A DNA stretch of 64,000 nt from an uncultured Rhodospirillaceae bacterium (GTDB lineage Bacteria; Pseudomonadota; Alphaproteobacteria; Rhodospirillales; UBA2165): contig CAJWAR010000010.1 of NCBI GenBank assembly GCA_913020445.1, forward strand, positions 1 to 64,000. Direction: 5' to 3'. The notes beneath the pieces are model-generated. The model was not told the origin of the DNA. It saw only the letters and a program-made list of their open reading frames with translations, and searched no databases. The translations under genes and the position numbers were made by a program. Of the stretch, positions 37,411-46,721 are shown one piece after another; the stretch's first letter is position 1; each line of letters opens with the position of its first letter.

Positions 37411-38235
37411 ATGAGTAATTCAGCAGGCCTGATGGCGGGCAAAAAGGGATTGATTATGGGCGTCGCCAATAATCGGTCAATCGCCTGGCAGATCGCCCAA
37501 GCAACTTCCGAACAAGGCGCCGAGCTCGCCTTCACCTATCAAGGTGAGGCTTTGCAGAAGCGCGTAATACCGCTAGCCGAATCGGTCGGCTCGGATATCG
37601 TGCTGCCCTGCGACGTTACCGATGACAGTAGCGTCGATGCCGTCTTCGAAGAAATCAAAAACAAATGGGGCAAGCTGGATTTTGTCCTGCATGGCATCGC
37701 TTTCTCGGATAAGGACGAGCTCACCGGAAAATATCTTGATACCTCTGCCGACAATTTCGCTCTGACGATGCAAATTTCATGTTATTCCTTTACCGCAATC
37801 TGCCAGCGCGCCCACGAACTTATGACCGATGGCGGCTCCTTATTGACGCTGACCTATGCCGGCTCGGAACGGGTTATGCCGCATTATAATGTGATGGGTG
37901 TGGCGAAAGCGGCCCTTGAAGCCAGCGTACGTTATCTCGCCGAGGATCTCGGCAGCGAAAACATTCGCGTCAATTCATTATCGGCCGGTCCGATGAAAAC
38001 ACTGGCCGCCTCGGGCATCGGCGACTTCCGCTATATTCTCAAATGGAACGAATATAACTCTCCACTCCGGCGCAATGTGTCGAATGAAGATGTTGGCGGC
38101 GCCGGCATGTATCTCCTCAGCGATCTGTCGTCCGGCGTTACCGGCGAAACCCATCATGTCGATTGCGGCTATAATATCGTCGGCATGAAAGCTGTCGATG
38201 CGCCCGACATCACCGTTAATAACGGTGAGTCATAA
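37411..38235 (+). CDS. fabI: Enoyl-[acyl-carrier-protein] reductase (NADH)
   Basis: Last step of each fatty acid elongation cycle. The 274 residues carry the FabI form of the dinucleotide loop (GVANNRSIAWQIA), the SDR-like core LDFVLHGIAF, and the catalytic Y-x6-K in YNVMGVAKAALE. GAGG precedes the ATG. It is separated from aroC by 14 bp, so both may share a transcript. The 236-bp spacer upstream holds no gene. Confidence 0.96.
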   Translation: MSNSAGLMAGKKGLIMGVANNRSIAWQIAQATSEQGAELAFTYQGEALQKRVIPLAESVGSDIVLPCDVTDDSSVDAVFEEIKNKWGKLDFVLHGIAFSDKDELTGKYLDTSADNFALTMQISCYSFTAICQRAHELMTDGGSLLTLTYAGSERVMPHYNVMGVAKAALEASVRYLAEDLGSENIRVNSLSAGPMKTLAASGIGDFRYILKWNEYNSPLRRNVSNEDVGGAGMYLLSDLSSGVTGETHHVDCGYNIVGMKAVDAPDITVNNGES

Positions 38236-38249
38236 GAATGGTATGATCG

Positions 38250-39320
38250 ATGTCGGGAAATAGCTTCGGCCACCTATTTCAGTTCACGACGTTCGGTGAA
38301 AGCCACGGCCCCGCCATTGGCTGTGTTGTCGACGGCACGCCGCCTAATATCGAGCTTAACGAAAACGATATTCAAATCTGGCTTGATAAACGCCGGCCGG
38401 GCCAGTCGCGCTTTACGACCCAGCGCAATGAAGCCGATTCGGTACGTATCCTGTCAGGCGTGTTCGAAGGTAAAACCACCGGCACGCCGATTGGGTTGTT
38501 GATCGAGAACACCGATCAGCGCTCGAAAGACTATGACGATATCAAGGACCTCTATCGCCCGGGCCATGCTGACTACACCTATGATCAAAAATACGGCATT
38601 CGGGATTATCGTGGGAGCGGCCGGGCCAGTGCCCGGGAAACCGCCTGCCGGGTTGCCGCCGGCGCCATCGCCCGCAAAGTGCTGGGCGATACTATTGATG
38701 TGCGAGGTGCTTTGGTGCAAATCGGTCCGCACAAAATTGATCGCGATAAATGGGATTGGGCGGAGATCGACAATAACCCGTTCTGGTGCCCGGACGCCGA
38801 TGCCGCCAAAGAATGGGAAAACTATCTTGACGACATTCGCAAAGCCGGCTCCTCCATCGGTGCCGTGGTAGAAATTGTCGCCCGCGGCGTGCCCGTTGGC
38901 CTCGGCAATCCGGTCTATGACAAAATGGATGCCGATATCGCCAAAGGCCTGATGAGCATCAATGCCGCCAAAGGTGTTGAGATCGGCGCCGGCTTTGGCG
39001 CTGCTGAGCTGAGCGGTGAAGAAAATGCTGATGAAATGCGGATGCAGGACGGCCGCCCGGCTTTTCTATCGAATAATGCCGGCGGTATTTTAGGCGGCAT
39101 CTCCACCGGTCACGATATCGTTGCCCGCTTTGCCGTGAAGCCGACAAGTTCAATCGCCACTCCGCGCAAGACAATCACCACAAGCGGCGAAGACGCCGAG
39201 GTTTCGACCAAAGGCCGCCATGACCCTTGCGTCGGTATCCGGGGCGTGCCGGTCGGCGAAGCCATGGTCGCCTGTGTGCTGGCCGATCACCTGCTGCGCC
39301 ACAAAGCCCAATGTAGATAA
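38250..39320 (+). CDS. aroC: Chorismate synthase
   Basis: Makes chorismate from EPSP with reduced FMN. The 356 residues include [30 protein letters not shown], the central [20 protein letters not shown] and the C-terminal [18 protein letters not shown]. Normal length. It is followed after 5 bp by an AhpD-like gene and preceded by fabI, suggesting a fabI-aroC-ahpD-like operon. Confidence 0.97.
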   Translation: MSGNSFGHLFQFTTFGESHGPAIGCVVDGTPPNIELNENDIQIWLDKRRPGQSRFTTQRNEADSVRILSGVFEGKTTGTPIGLLIENTDQRSKDYDDIKDLYRPGHADYTYDQKYGIRDYRGSGRASARETACRVAAGAIARKVLGDTIDVRGALVQIGPHKIDRDKWDWAEIDNNPFWCPDADAAKEWENYLDDIRKAGSSIGAVVEIVARGVPVGLGNPVYDKMDADIAKGLMSINAAKGVEIGAGFGAAELSGEENADEMRMQDGRPAFLSNNAGGILGGISTGHDIVARFAVKPTSSIATPRKTITTSGEDAEVSTKGRHDPCVGIRGVPVGEAMVACVLADHLLRHKAQCR

Positions 39321-39325
39321 TTTAC

Positions 39326-39904
39326 ATGCCGCAACCTGATCACATCGTCAAAATCCCCCTGCCCGATTTAGACAGCCTGGATGACGACACCAAGAAGTAC
39401 TTTGCTATTTGCGAAGAAAAGCTTGGCATGGTGCCGAATGTGCTCCGCGCCTATACCGGCAATCTCGAAAAGTTCCGCAACTTCACGGCTTTTTATAACA
39501 AACTCATGTTGGATGAGGATGATTGTAATCTGACCAAGCTGGAACGCGAGATGATTGCGGTCGTCGTGTCTTCGGCCAACCGCTGCTATTATTGCTTGGT
39601 TGCTCATGGTCAAGCGGTGCGTCAACTGTCCGGTGATCCACAATTGGGTGAGATGATGGTGATGAACTATCGCGTCGCCGAGCTTGATGAACGCACCCGC
39701 ACGATGCTGGATTTCGTCTGGAAATTGACCGAGAGCCCGCACGATATTGGCGATGCCGACCGGGAAGCCTTGCGCGGTGTTGGCTTTGCTGAACAGGATA
39801 TATTCGATATCTGCGATACAGCTTCGTTTTTTAATTATACCAACCGCATGGCACATGGGCTGGATATGATGCCGAATGCCGATTACCACAAGATGGATCG
39901 ATAA
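39326..39904 (+). CDS. Peroxidase-related AhpD-like protein
   Basis: A 192-residue carboxymuconolactone-decarboxylase-fold protein of the peroxidase-related type. The redox motif is CYYCLVAHG (CxxC plus histidine), preceded by E-R-E-M-I-AVVVS. These proteins are thought to reduce peroxides or supply electrons as AhpD does. Third gene after fabI and aroC. The stop is followed one base later by a palindromic element filling the spacer. Confidence 0.9.
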   Translation: MPQPDHIVKIPLPDLDSLDDDTKKYFAICEEKLGMVPNVLRAYTGNLEKFRNFTAFYNKLMLDEDDCNLTKLEREMIAVVVSSANRCYYCLVAHGQAVRQLSGDPQLGEMMVMNYRVAELDERTRTMLDFVWKLTESPHDIGDADREALRGVGFAEQDIFDICDTASFFNYTNRMAHGLDMMPNADYHKMDR

Positions 39905-40019
39905 TATTTCGGTGACAGTTTATTTATTTGCGGAAATGCCAAAAGTTAATTTTATAAAAGTCTCCCGGGAGACATTAAATTTGTTAACTATTTGAATTAA
40001 GTAAACTGTCACCGAAATA
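39905..40019. repeat. MITE/REPIN-like palindromic element, copy A
   Basis: A 115-bp element bounded by perfect 18-bp terminal inverted repeats (39905-39922 and 40002-40019; outer bases TATTTCGGTGACAG). The centre is a 14-bp perfect palindrome, GTCTCCCGGGAGAC, at 39960-39973. Its reverse complement aligns with copy B at 40756-40851 along most of the length, including CTTAATTCA and TAGTTAAC. It fills the whole gap between two genes and has no coding capacity. Confidence 0.85.
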
Positions 40020-40037
40020 GCAATACAAAGGCGATAT

Positions 40038-40748
40038 ATGAACGCCGATAAAACGAGCTTCGAAGATGATCTTAAGCTGGCGCAAAAAGACAGCGTGGCT
40101 GAGGCTTATCTAAAAAATCCGACGCCGGATGGGCTCGCCGATATCGGCATCGATGCATTGGCAACTGCCGAGACCCTGCTCAACCGTTTTTATCAAGACG
40201 AGAAACCGGACCAGGCGCTGGCTTGCGTGGCAGGATGCACGTTTTGCTGTCATCAATATGTTGGCGTCAGCATGCCGGAACTGGCAATCCTGGCGAAATA
40301 TATCGAGACTAATTTCGATACCGCAGGCCAGCAGCGGTTGCTAGATCGCTTAAGCGACGTTGTCAAAGAAACCGTCAGCATGAGCCAATACGTACGCGCG
40401 GCCTCACGCCTTGACTGCCCGCTGCTTGACCCTGATCTCCGCCACTGCACGGCGTATGCAGCACGGCCCCTCACCTGCCGGGGCATGCATTCGCTCGACC
40501 GGGATGCGTGTGAGAAAGATGACGCAACACCCGGTAAAAAAAATCCAATTCCTCAATATGAAGACCACAAATCGATCACCCGCTCAATCGCCATTGGGCT
40601 CCATTTAGGCATCGCTGAAAACAAACTTGAGCCGCAAGAGCTGGAACTTGGCAGCGCCCTCTTGCAGATACTGACCAATCCTGACGCCATTGAACGGTGG
40701 ATCAAAGGTGAAAAAATATTTGAAGATGCAGCAGTGCCAGAGAATTAA
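40038..40748 (+). CDS. YkgJ-family cysteine cluster protein
   Basis: A 236-residue cytoplasmic protein with the zinc/iron-chelating CxCxC domain: C-x3-C-x2-CC in CVAGCTFCC and a second set in CPLLD-x4-HC-x5-RPLTCR. Proteins of this kind bind metal through the cysteines; their reactions are largely unknown. The ATG has AAAGGCGA upstream. It lies between two copies of the palindromic element, which separate it from both neighbours. Confidence 0.85.
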   Translation: MNADKTSFEDDLKLAQKDSVAEAYLKNPTPDGLADIGIDALATAETLLNRFYQDEKPDQALACVAGCTFCCHQYVGVSMPELAILAKYIETNFDTAGQQRLLDRLSDVVKETVSMSQYVRAASRLDCPLLDPDLRHCTAYAARPLTCRGMHSLDRDACEKDDATPGKKNPIPQYEDHKSITRSIAIGLHLGIAENKLEPQELELGSALLQILTNPDAIERWIKGEKIFEDAAVPEN

Positions 40749-40755
40749 AGTAACG

Positions 40756-40851
40756 AATTAAAGTGATAGTTTGCTTAATTCAATAGTTAACATTGTAATA
40801 AATCGACCCGGGTCGAATTATTTTAATTAAGTAAACTATCACTTTAATTCC
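40756..40851. repeat. MITE/REPIN-like palindromic element, copy B
   Basis: Terminal inverted repeats of 26 bp with one mismatch (40756-40781 and 40826-40851; outer bases GAATTAAAGTGATAG). The centre is a 14-bp palindrome, TCGACCCGGGTCGA, at 40804-40817. A 10-bp direct repeat, GAATTAAAGT, sits just left of it at 40743-40752. It exactly fills the space between two convergent genes. Confidence 0.85.
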
Positions 40852-41288
40852 TAGCCCCGCTCAACCGTCACGGCGGTACCGCTGGCGACCAAGAACAGCA
40901 TCGACTTGCCATCGCCTGAAATTTCGTTGTAATCGAGATCGACGCCAATCACCGCATTGGCACCAACAATCAAGGCTTCACGGCGGAGTTCAGTGAGGCA
41001 GACGCGCCGGGAATCCCTTAACACTTTCTGCGATGCCTTGCTGCGCCCGCCAAAGATATCGCGAATACCGGCGAAGTAATCCCGGAACATGTTCATGCCA
41101 AACACACATTCAGCGGTGATAATTTCAATCCGCTCAGTAATTTGATAGCCCTGCATGGAGGTCTCTGTGGTGACGATAATATCTTGGGCGATCTCATCGA
41201 TTACCTCGGTTGATAATTCATCAAATTGTTTATTGTCGATGAGCTCCTGAATTTTTTTATCGCTTTTGCCAAAGATACCGAAAACCAT
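40851..41288 (-). CDS. YbjQ/UPF0145 family protein
   Basis: A 145-residue protein whose C-terminal about 100 residues match the YbjQ fold: [19 protein letters not shown]-x-F-R-D, and [19 protein letters not shown]. The family is a small pentameric or decameric domain of unknown role, sometimes called heavy-metal-binding. An N-terminal lysine-rich lead precedes it. It sits 22 bp after the flavin monooxygenase-like gene on the same strand. Confidence 0.9.
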   Translation of the reverse strand: MVFGIFGKSDKKIQELIDNKQFDELSTEVIDEIAQDIIVTTETSMQGYQITERIEIITAECVFGMNMFRDYFAGIRDIFGGRSKASQKVLRDSRRVCLTELRREALIVGANAVIGVDLDYNEISGDGKSMLFLVASGTAVTVERG

Positions 41289-41310
41289 TTAATTATCCTT
41301 ATTGTATTGA

Positions 41311-42510
41311 TTAAAGCACGTCGGACATATCAAGCCCAAGCGCCTGCCGTCCGTAGATCATGCCACTGAGATCCCAGCCGAGGGCGATATGCGAGGCCGC
41401 TGCCTGGACATCGCGAAACGCCCGCTGGATCGATTCTGAGATATATATGCCGTGTCCACCGGTGGCTTCAAACATACGCTGGGTGGCGGCTTTAGCGAGC
41501 TTCACGGCAAATGCCGCATTGCGGCGCGAGCGTCCGAGATCGGCTAAATCCAATATCTTACCCGAATTGAGCAAAGCCATGTTGTCGGTCGCCGTCGTCA
41601 TCGTCAGCAAGCGGGCCGCCTCCACTTCCGCCGAAGCCTCAGCCAATCGCAATTGCAAATTGGTCAAATCCGCGAGAGCCTTGCCGCGCACTTTGCGGGT
41701 TTTAAGCATGGCTTCAAAATCCGCCACGGCACTCATTGCCATACCAACGGTCACGCCAGCCAAAGCCGGCTGGGCAAATCCGAGATGCGGCATTTTATAA
41801 ACCGGGGCGGCATTGTGGACTGCGCCCGGTGATTTTCCTTGAGCAGTCAACCGGCTATCAAGAATGCGATGATCGGGTACAAACACGTCATCGACGACGA
41901 CATCATTACTGCCGGTGCCGGCCAACCCCAAGGTCTCCCACGTATCCAATATTGTGCGATCTTTAGCCGGCAACAGCATAAAGTGATGACCATGATCTTG
42001 AGCTTTAGTCGCGTCATCATCCGGCAGCAAAACACCAACCATTGTCCAGGATGAATGATCAACCCCGCTTGAAAATCCCCAGCGCCCCGATAGCTGCCAG
42101 CCGCCATCAACTCGCTCGGCAGCCCCGCTCGGTGCATAAGATGTTGAAATCAGAGCTTCCGGATCGCCATCCCAAACGTCATGCTGTGCCTCATCCGGAA
42201 AATGGGCAAGATGGCAACTATGTTCGCCAAAAACATTCGAGACCCAGGCTTGTGAACCACAGCCCTTAGCCAGCTCCATGCTAACCTCGACCAAAGCATC
42301 CCACGGCAATTCCGCGCCGCCGAAACGTTTTGGCTGGCAAATTCTCGGCAAACCCGCAGCGACGATATCGGCGATGGATTCGTCGGGCATGCGGCGTATT
42401 TTTTCCGCCTCAAGTGCCCGTTGACGAAATATTGGCGCCAATCGTTTGGCCTCGGCAAGAAAATCTGCGCGCTGAACCTCGGGCTCTACTTCTTGATTAT
42501 TTTTTGGCAC
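41311..42510 (-). CDS. Acyl-CoA dehydrogenase-fold flavin monooxygenase (class D)
   Basis: A 399-residue protein with the acyl-CoA dehydrogenase fold, closer to HsaA/HpaB-type oxygenase components than to true dehydrogenases: WQLSGRWGFSSGVDHSSW in the middle domain, WETLGLAGTGSNDVVVDDVFVP, and C-terminal ATGGHGIY. Such enzymes hydroxylate aromatics or related substrates with FMNH2/FADH2 from a separate reductase. No reductase is adjacent. Substrate unknown. Confidence 0.88.
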   Translation of the reverse strand: MPKNNQEVEPEVQRADFLAEAKRLAPIFRQRALEAEKIRRMPDESIADIVAAGLPRICQPKRFGGAELPWDALVEVSMELAKGCGSQAWVSNVFGEHSCHLAHFPDEAQHDVWDGDPEALISTSYAPSGAAERVDGGWQLSGRWGFSSGVDHSSWTMVGVLLPDDDATKAQDHGHHFMLLPAKDRTILDTWETLGLAGTGSNDVVVDDVFVPDHRILDSRLTAQGKSPGAVHNAAPVYKMPHLGFAQPALAGVTVGMAMSAVADFEAMLKTRKVRGKALADLTNLQLRLAEASAEVEAARLLTMTTATDNMALLNSGKILDLADLGRSRRNAAFAVKLAKAATQRMFEATGGHGIYISESIQRAFRDVQAAASHIALGWDLSGMIYGRQALGLDMSDVL

Positions 42511-42589
42511 TGATTCCTGCCCCTCTCCCCTGACTTTTATTATTTAGATGTTATAAAGTTTATAACACAGAAAATCAGGGGAAAAAATC

Positions 42590-43648
42590 ATGCGCATTAC
42601 TGAAACGGGACTGCTGGTCCACGACACATCACAAGCAAGCCCAGGATTGACCTTATTTTCGCCGCTCGAATCGCGTACGGCGTATCTGTTGAATATGGCG
42701 GGAGAAACCGTACATGAATGGGCGCTGGGAGACCGCTGTGGCGGTATTGTTTATCTGCTGGAAAATGGCAATCTACTGACCGCCGAGAAAAGCCCGGAAG
42801 GCCCCACCGGGGTTAATGGTAAAGGCGGCTATGTCAGAGAATATGATTGGGATGGCGAAATTGTCTGGCAATATGTGGACCACGCTCAGCATCACGACGT
42901 GCGGCGGCTCGACAACGGCAATCTGCTTTATATCGGCTGGGAAGAGATGGATGCCGAGAAAGCAGCCCGCGTTCAAGGCGGTATGGCCGGTACCGAACAT
43001 GCTGATGGCAGTATATTAGGTGACTATCTGAAAGAAGTTACTCCCGCCGGCGATACCATCTGGGAATGGCATATGCAGGATATGGAAATTGAGGCCTACC
43101 CGCTCCATTTGGAAGTACCGCGCGCCGAGTTTGCTCACATGAATTCGTGTTTTCCGCTGCCGAATGGCGATGTATTGGTCAGCTTTCGCCGCAACAGCAT
43201 GGTTGCAGTTGTTGATCGCCAAACAAAAAAGTTCAATTGGCAGATGAGCGATATTACCTGGGGCATGCAGCATGATGTCCAGCGCATCAATAATGGTAAT
43301 TTTCTGTTTTTTGCCAATGGCCTTAACACCCTCACGTTTCCACATTCCAGAATTATCGAACTCGATCCCAAAACCAAAAAAAACGTTTGGCAATATAAAG
43401 GCTCCCCGCCCCTTTCCTTTTTCAGCCCGCATATCAGTGGAGCGCAACGTTTGGACAGCGGCAACACGCTGATTTGTGAAGGCGGCTGGGGACGCTTTTT
43501 TGAAGTCACACCCGATGGCGAGATAGTGTGGGAATATATATCACCCTACGAAATTGAATATCTCTCCGGAGACACCCTGAACTGGGTCTTCCGCTGCTAT
43601 CGCTATGCAGAAGATTCGCCACAAATCGGTAATCGTATTTCAGCATAA
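42590..43648 (+). CDS. Arylsulfotransferase (ASST)-like beta-propeller protein
   Basis: A 352-residue protein of repeated blades with the patterns LDNGNLL, LPNGDVLVSF, INNGNFLFF and LDSGNTLI, as in arylsulfotransferase/PQQ-like propellers. Histidines in AQHHDVRR, AHMNSCF and MQHDVQ sit where ASST catalytic or metal residues cluster. Unlike secreted ASSTs it shows no signal peptide, so a cytoplasmic role or another reaction is possible. It has its own promoter region after a divergent gene. Confidence 0.8.
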   Translation: MRITETGLLVHDTSQASPGLTLFSPLESRTAYLLNMAGETVHEWALGDRCGGIVYLLENGNLLTAEKSPEGPTGVNGKGGYVREYDWDGEIVWQYVDHAQHHDVRRLDNGNLLYIGWEEMDAEKAARVQGGMAGTEHADGSILGDYLKEVTPAGDTIWEWHMQDMEIEAYPLHLEVPRAEFAHMNSCFPLPNGDVLVSFRRNSMVAVVDRQTKKFNWQMSDITWGMQHDVQRINNGNFLFFANGLNTLTFPHSRIIELDPKTKKNVWQYKGSPPLSFFSPHISGAQRLDSGNTLICEGGWGRFFEVTPDGEIVWEYISPYEIEYLSGDTLNWVFRCYRYAEDSPQIGNRISA

Positions 43649-43742
43649 AATACTACCGCCGGTGAGTAGAGTTTGAGACCGAAATTTGCTAAAGTACGAT
43701 TCGCCGCTACGGGCTTAACCCGAACAAGGAAGGTAGATGGGT

Positions 43743-43850
43743 ATGTATATTACCCCGATTGATCCACCTGGTCACATTTGGCCTCCTTGTTATGAGGAGG
43801 CCCGAATAACGAAAAATTTAAGAATTGTGCCAGACGTTCAAAACGTCTGA
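43743..43850 (+). CDS. Candidate 35-residue small protein
   Basis: AAGGAAGG at 43726-43733 gives ideal spacing to the ATG at 43743; an ATG two codons earlier (43737) is too close. The peptide begins MYITPIDPPGHIWPPCYEE: it has two proline pairs, a tryptophan and one cysteine, and ends in a charged stretch. No signal or membrane segment. The stop codon lies inside the second hairpin. Proline pairs may slow ribosomes, as in regulatory leaders (inference). Confidence 0.45.
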   Translation: MYITPIDPPGHIWPPCYEEARITKNLRIVPDVQNV

Positions 43851-43894
43851 TGAAAACCCCGACATTATTGTTGGGACCAAAAGCGAAAAAGCTA

Positions 43895-43928
43895 AAAACC
43901 CCGTGAGGTCATGAACCCGCGGGGTTTT
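43895..43928. terminator. Bidirectional terminator between the small RNA and tlyA
   Basis: AAAACCCCG (43895-43903) pairs with CGGGGTTTT (43920-43928) across 16 nt. It has a T-run on the plus strand and, by symmetry, on the minus strand, where it overlaps the tlyA stop codon. Confidence 0.85.
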
Positions 43929-44697
43929 ATCTCGAATGCTCTGAGTTTCGCCGGGCGGCCCGGGCCGCAATGAGGAATTCCTTGTTTCCTTCCGGCCCGG
44001 TTATCGGACTTTCTTCAATGCCCAAAACGCGCCAATCGGCCAAGCCATCCAGCCAATCTGAAATACGAGCGCAAACTTCATCGTGCAGCGCCGGATCACG
44101 CACCACGCCTTTTTTGCCAACTTGGCTTTTGCCAACTTCAAATTGCGGTTTGATCAGCGCTATCATGTGCGCATCTTTTGCCGCCAGCTCCATCGGCGCC
44201 GGCAGAATGGTCTGCAAACCAATGAAACTCGCATCACAGCAGATGAAATCTATTTCGTCCGGCACATCGTCTGCCGTGATATGGCGGGCATTGGTGCGCT
44301 CCAGCACGACCACCCGTTCATCATTGCGAATTTTCCAGGCGAGCTGCCCATGGCCAACATCCACCGCATAGACCTTGGCCGCCCCCCGGTTGAGCAACAC
44401 ATCGGTAAAACCGCCGGTTGAGGCGCCGACATCAAGACAAGTGGCAGCCGTTACATCTATCTGAAAGTGATCCAGCCCATGATCGAGCTTGAGCCCACCG
44501 CGCGATACCCACGGATGATCCTGCCCTTTCACTTCCAAAGGGGTATTTTCGGCAATTTGCGTGCCCGCTTTGTCGAGCCGTTTGGTCTCGCTGTAGACCA
44601 GCCCCGCCATGACCAAGGCTTGGGCGCGGCTGCGCGAGTCGGCGAGCCCGCGGTCGACGAGTATTTGATCTAATCTTCGTTTGGGTACGGCAGCCAT
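43927..44697 (-). CDS. tlyA: TlyA family rRNA (cytidine-2'-O)-methyltransferase
   Basis: A 256-residue protein with an N-terminal S4 RNA-binding domain (LDQILVDRGLADSRSRAQALVMAGLVY) and an FtsJ-like SAM methyltransferase (CLDVGASTGGFTDVLLNRGA, later DFICCDASFIGL). TlyA methylates rRNA ribose, and some homologues act as haemolysins. It is 12 bp downstream of dxs, the usual alphaproteobacterial order. GxGxGF-type loop and the K-D-K-E-like residues look intact. Confidence 0.93.
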   Translation of the reverse strand: MAAVPKRRLDQILVDRGLADSRSRAQALVMAGLVYSETKRLDKAGTQIAENTPLEVKGQDHPWVSRGGLKLDHGLDHFQIDVTAATCLDVGASTGGFTDVLLNRGAAKVYAVDVGHGQLAWKIRNDERVVVLERTNARHITADDVPDEIDFICCDASFIGLQTILPAPMELAAKDAHMIALIKPQFEVGKSQVGKKGVVRDPALHDEVCARISDWLDGLADWRVLGIEESPITGPEGNKEFLIAARAARRNSEHSR

Positions 44698-44709
44698 CTG
44701 ACGCGGTTA

Positions 44710-46656
44710 TTAAGCGCTGGCGGGCGTAATGCCTTCACGGCCCTCACCAACTTCGCCGAGCGCCAGCAACGCTGTGGCAACAATATCGGCCCGCTTCAGC
44801 CCGGCGAGCTCATATTGTTTTTCCGGCTTATCATGATCGATAAAGATATCGGGCAGGGTCATGGCGCGGAATTTCAGGCCTTTGTCAAAAGCGCCTTCAT
44901 TGGCGAGGAACTGCATCACATGCGCGGCGAAGCCACCGATTGAGCCTTCTTCAATGGTGATCAGCACTTCGTGTTCTTTAGCCAGGCGCAGGATCAAGTC
45001 CTGATCAAGCGGCTTGGCAAAACGTGCATCAGCAACCGTCGTTGACCAGCCCTTCGAGGCAAGCTCATCGGCGGCTTCTAAGGCGTCATGCAAGCGGCCA
45101 CCGAGGGTCAGCAGCGCAACTGATGTGCCTTCGCGTAAAATACGGCCTTTGCCAATCTCCAAGGGTTTGCCGATTTCGGGCATTTCGACACCGAGCCCTT
45201 CACCCCGCGGATAACGGAATGCCGACGGCCGGTCATTGATGTGGGCGGCAGTCGCGACCATGTGTTTAAGCTCGGCTTCATCCGCCGCCGCCATCACGAC
45301 CATGTCGGGCAAGCAAGCGAGATAGGCAATGTCGAACGATCCGGCATGGGTGGCGCCATCCGCACCAACCAGCCCGGCTCGATCGATGGCAAAGCGCACC
45401 GGCAATTTTTGAATGGCAACATCGTGAACTATTTGGTCATAGGCGCGCTGCAGAAAGGTCGAATAAATTGTGGCGAAGGGTTTGTAGCCTTCGGTCGCCA
45501 TGCCAGCGGCAAATGTCACGCCATGCTGCTCGGCAATACCGACGTCAAAGGTGCGATCCGGAAAAGCCTCACCAAATTTATCGAGGCCCGTACCCGACGG
45601 CATCGCTGCTGTGATCGCAACTATTTTGTCGTCTTTCTCTGCTTCCTGGATAAGCGCTTCGGCGTACACATTAGTATAGGACGGCGCGTTGGATTTCGGC
45701 TTGTCCTGTTTGCCGGTGACGACATCAAATTTGCCAACACCATGATATTTGTCAGCCGACTGCTCGGCAGGCTCGTAGCCATGACCTTTTTCAGTCACAA
45801 TATGGAGCAATATGGGGCCGTTTTCTTCGGTGTCGCGCAGATTTTTAAGCAGCGGCAGCAGGTGATCAATATTATGTCCATCGACCGGACCGATATAGAG
45901 AAATCCGAGTTCTTCAAACAACGTGCCGCCGGTTAAAATACCGCGGGCATATTCTTCCGCCCGGCGGGCAGTTTCCTCAACACGCTTAGGCAATTTCTCG
46001 GCAATCTCTTTGGCGAAGTGGCGGATCGATTGATAGGACTTGGAGGAGATCAGGCGAGACAGATACGCGCTCATGGCGCCAACCGGCGGCGCAATCGACA
46101 TATCGTTATCGTTGAGCACGACAATTAATCTTGAATCAGAAGAGCCGGCGTTGTTCATCGCTTCATAGGCCATACCGGCACTCATCGAGCCATCACCAAT
46201 AACCGCGACAACGTTATTATTGCCGCCATCGAGATCACGGGCGACTGCCATACCGAGCCCAGCCGAGATCGACGTTGAACTATGCGCCGCGCCAAACGGG
46301 TCGTATTCACTTTCGCTACGTTTGGTAAATCCTGACAGGCCACCGCCTTGGCGCAGGGTGCGAATGCGGTCGCGTCGACCGGTTAATATTTTATGTGGAT
46401 AAGCTTGATGGCTGACATCCCAGATCAAACGATCATGCGGCGTATCGAAAACATGGTGCAGCGCCACGGCGAGCTCAACAACGCCCAAACTGGCGCCAAG
46501 ATGGCCGCCGGTAATCGAGACGGCATCGATCGTTTCAATCCGCACTTCATCAGCCAATTGTTTAAGTTGGTCAGCTGAAAAGCCGCGGATATCAGATGGT
46601 TCCGATATTGTATCCAGCAACGGCGTTTTACTGTTTTCCGCCTTATTTTCCGGCAC
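44710..46656 (-). CDS. dxs: 1-deoxy-D-xylulose-5-phosphate synthase
   Basis: First enzyme of the MEP isoprenoid pathway: pyruvate plus glyceraldehyde 3-phosphate. The 648 residues carry [15 protein letters not shown], the thiamine diphosphate motif [30 protein letters not shown], and the transketolase C-terminal half with [15 protein letters not shown]. It lies downstream of ispA (65-bp gap) and upstream of tlyA in a conserved operon. Confidence 0.97.
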   Translation of the reverse strand: MPENKAENSKTPLLDTISEPSDIRGFSADQLKQLADEVRIETIDAVSITGGHLGASLGVVELAVALHHVFDTPHDRLIWDVSHQAYPHKILTGRRDRIRTLRQGGGLSGFTKRSESEYDPFGAAHSSTSISAGLGMAVARDLDGGNNNVVAVIGDGSMSAGMAYEAMNNAGSSDSRLIVVLNDNDMSIAPPVGAMSAYLSRLISSKSYQSIRHFAKEIAEKLPKRVEETARRAEEYARGILTGGTLFEELGFLYIGPVDGHNIDHLLPLLKNLRDTEENGPILLHIVTEKGHGYEPAEQSADKYHGVGKFDVVTGKQDKPKSNAPSYTNVYAEALIQEAEKDDKIVAITAAMPSGTGLDKFGEAFPDRTFDVGIAEQHGVTFAAGMATEGYKPFATIYSTFLQRAYDQIVHDVAIQKLPVRFAIDRAGLVGADGATHAGSFDIAYLACLPDMVVMAAADEAELKHMVATAAHINDRPSAFRYPRGEGLGVEMPEIGKPLEIGKGRILREGTSVALLTLGGRLHDALEAADELASKGWSTTVADARFAKPLDQDLILRLAKEHEVLITIEEGSIGGFAAHVMQFLANEGAFDKGLKFRAMTLPDIFIDHDKPEKQYELAGLKRADIVATALLALGEVGEGREGITPASA

Positions 46657-46721
46657 GTTATTTCCTTTCCCTGGCTAGTCCCAGGTATTTCTTATAATTC
46701 GTATTATCCAATTATAATATG

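Larger units (their letters stand above)
43726..43928 (+). ncRNA. Candidate structured small RNA with small ORF
   Basis: Between the ASST-like gene and convergent tlyA lie a strong ribosome site, a 35-codon ORF, two strong hairpins (GGCCTCCT/AGGAGGCC at 43780-43802; CAGACGTT/AACGTCTG at 43831-43849) and a rho-independent terminator. No gene follows on this strand. The layout fits a stand-alone, possibly dual-function, small RNA. The 5' end is not defined; a start near 43670-43700 is possible. I recognise no known RNA family. Confidence 0.45.

Noticed and set aside
43715-43740. Resemblance of AACAAGGAAGG to the SRP RNA GGAAGGAAGC loop
   Set aside because: The partner bulge and flanking helix of 4.5S RNA are missing; the motif is better explained as a ribosome site before the small ORF.
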